Part shown: positions 62,562 through 64,000 of the stretch, piece after piece
How positions within the stretch are numbered: the first letter of the stretch is position 1
Layout of the letters: each line of letters starts with the position of its first letter
DNA from: an uncultured Myxococcales bacterium
GTDB lineage: Bacteria > Myxococcota_A > UBA9042
Direction of reading: 5' to 3'
Assembly (NCBI GenBank): GCA_903840165.1
Contig: CAIMEY010000073.1
Span: forward strand, 1-64,000
DNA length: 64,000 nucleotides
Made by a program: the position numbers and the translations under genes
The notes under the pieces: model-generated
The model's database searches: none
What the model was told of the DNA's origin: nothing
What the model saw: the letters and a program-made list of their open reading frames with translations, nothing else

Positions 62562-64000
62562 ATGTTGGGGCGGAGGTTCACCCTTGGCCATGCCTGGTGG
62601 TGGCTTGGTCTGCTGCTGACCGGGCTGGCGTGCCAGTCTTTGCATCGCGGGAGGCAGCCTGAGCAAACCCCGCAAACGCTTTGGCAATTGGCCGCACAAT
62701 CACCGCAGTTTCCCAGCGCCACGGCTCTAATTCGCTGGCACGCGCTGGTCGATGCTGGGGCGCGCACCTGGTGGACGCCACGGCTTACAGCGCAATTGCC
62801 GCCGCCGCTGCGCCAAGTGGCACAGCTCAAGCGCTTGGAACTCCTTGTGAATCCTGAGCAGAGTCGGGCCATCCAAGGCGCTTGGCAGGCGTGGCTGCCC
62901 CTGCCGGGTCAAGGGACCTGGACCGTCGATGGTGAGTGGCAGGCCCCGCGCGCCCAAGTCTGGCAGGCCCTTGGCGAGCCAGAACCCGCTTTTATTCAGC
63001 AGGGTTTTCTGAGCAACGACGACGCCAACGCCCTTGGGCAGCCAGCGAGCGCGCTGACGCTGCTAGGCAACGCGAACACCTTGGCCCCGCCCGCAATCCC
63101 CCTGCAGGCCGCGCCCGTGGCCGCTTGGCTGATGGAACGTTGCCGGCAGGACCTCGTCATGCACCACGATGTCCGCATTCTTGCAAACGAATCTGGACAG
63201 GTTGCGGAGATACTGCGCAAGACTCGGCCCCTGCCCAACTTGGGCGACGCCGACGCCACTTTGGCCCCGTGGCTGCGCGATGGCCAGGCGACGCCCCTCG
63301 ACCACGCCGACTATTGGCGCCTGTGCATGCACTATATCCCTGATATACAAGCGATTTCTCGGCAAGGAGCGTGGCAGGTCCATCATCCGCGAAGGGCCCA
63401 GGTGGCTTGGCTGGTGCCCGACAATCGCCAGGATTCCCTTGTGGCCCAGCGGCGAGGACGCGAGTGGCAAATTCTCCTTGATCATCTGGGGTTTTCGGCC
63501 AATGACCATCGCCCGGTGGTGATCTTGGACATCAGTCAACAGCGCGTGACGTGGACGGCCATGGGCCAAGCGCCGACCTCGTGGTACCCCGCCATCGTCG
63601 GACGGCCAGGACGCAGTGCAACCGGTGACAGCTACCAAACGCCAGTCCAAATCGGGCCAGTGAGCAGTCAGGGCCTTGAATTGTTTCCCAATTGGACAAC
63701 CTACGCTGCCTGCGCCTGGCCGGGGTCCCAGCGATGCCAGGGCGTATGCATGGTCGGCCATGGCCCGCAAAACCCGTTGGGATCCTTCAAGTTGGCGCCC
63801 AGCGCAATGCCCATCCCGCGCACGCGTTGTGCTGCTCACGCCCAAGAGTGTCGAGCGTCGCCGCGGGCCCACACCTATATCCATGCCACCAACCAGCCCT
63901 CGCGATTTGTCCGTTTTAGCAGTGGACAGCGGATGTTATCGCACGGCTGCGTCCGCGCCAGTCCGCCGCTGTGGCAGGCCGTGGTTGCTTCGCTCGGGCC
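62562..64000 (+). CDS. L,D-transpeptidase-like (YkuD) lipoprotein, partial
   Basis: The frame runs from ATG 62562 (or 62511, which lengthens the signal peptide) to the window edge without a stop, about 479 residues. A membrane segment ends in LLTGLACQ, a lipobox-like Cys. The long middle part has no domain that I recognise. The end carries the YkuD signature HATNQPSRFVRF followed by SHGCVRASPP, with catalytic Cys and His, and VGHGPQNPLGSFKL upstream of it. YkuD enzymes make 3-3 peptidoglycan crosslinks or attach lipoproteins. The C-terminus is outside the window. Confidence 0.85.
   Translation, partial: MLGRRFTLGHAWWWLGLLLTGLACQSLHRGRQPEQTPQTLWQLAAQSPQFPSATALIRWHALVDAGARTWWTPRLTAQLPPPLRQVAQLKRLELLVNPEQSRAIQGAWQAWLPLPGQGTWTVDGEWQAPRAQVWQALGEPEPAFIQQGFLSNDDANALGQPASALTLLGNANTLAPPAIPLQAAPVAAWLMERCRQDLVMHHDVRILANESGQVAEILRKTRPLPNLGDADATLAPWLRDGQATPLDHADYWRLCMHYIPDIQAISRQGAWQVHHPRRAQVAWLVPDNRQDSLVAQRRGREWQILLDHLGFSANDHRPVVILDISQQRVTWTAMGQAPTSWYPAIVGRPGRSATGDSYQTPVQIGPVSSQGLELFPNWTTYAACAWPGSQRCQGVCMVGHGPQNPLGSFKLAPSAMPIPRTRCAAHAQECRASPRAHTYIHATNQPSRFVRFSSGQRMLSHGCVRASPPLWQAVVASLG

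Noticed and set aside
1-64000. tRNA or rRNA genes
   Set aside because: No T-loop-like sequence came with a matching acceptor stem, and no rRNA-like conserved stretch was seen.

Overview
The window (64 kb, GC-rich, gene-dense) looks like chromosomal DNA of a Myxococcota/Bradymonadota-type (former Deltaproteobacteria) organism. This is an inference from content: several large lipoproteins with Cys-rich and MopE-type (CDGLDNDCNG) repeats, WD40, von Willebrand A and fibrinogen-like domains, an AgmX/PglI-type gliding-motility-like protein, a MYXO-CTERM-like segment, and near-consensus sigma-54 promoters. No tRNA, rRNA, CRISPR array, phage or complete transposon was seen.

Layout. (1) 1-1343: a minus-strand vWA lipoprotein cut by the window edge, then about 970 bp without a recognisable gene. 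(2) 2312-9679: three tandem paralogous lipoproteins with ASH-type repeats, a PKD-like segment and a YfaP/DUF2135-like C-terminal domain. (3) 9829-17544: housekeeping genes (HU/IHF, asnS, a PP2C phosphatase, asd, truA) plus an apparent fusion of an FN3/C-term-tag protein to an outer-membrane barrel. (4) 17539-18582: a Cys-rich repeat lipoprotein, divergent from (5) 18904-35057, a full type II secretion operon in the order gspC-D-E-F-G-H-I-J-K-L-M-N, preceded by a 17/17 match to the sigma-54 consensus. (6) 35257-37805: cystathionine beta-synthase and a gamma-synthase/lyase (transsulfuration). (7) 38128-39864: an AgmX/PglI-type membrane protein with a clear hairpin terminator and a 3x15 bp tandem repeat behind it. 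(8) 40124-45122: a Fur-family regulator, a coiled-coil membrane protein, and feoA-feoB-small Cys membrane protein (ferrous iron uptake) with a Fur-box-like site. (9) 45119-51208: a CCA/poly(A) nucleotidyltransferase, a fibrinogen-domain secreted protein and a second vWA lipoprotein. (10) 51355-62460: a minus-strand block read radical SAM - HAD phosphatase - transglutaminase - alr - [REPIN/MITE-like element] - PAP2 phosphatase - DUF6941-like - MopE/WD40 lipoprotein - solo ParA. (11) 62562 to the end: an L,D-transpeptidase-like (YkuD) protein cut by the right edge.

The common theme is envelope biology: lipoproteins and secreted proteins, the machine that could export them (T2SS), and cell-wall enzymes (alr, L,D-transpeptidase, PAP2). 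The most unusual signals are the sigma-54 promoter in front of the T2SS operon, the inverted palindromic repeat pair at 57258-57507, the tandem ASH/DUF2135-like lipoprotein family, and the FN3-tag-barrel fusion. All domain calls come from motif recognition by eye; no database search was run.
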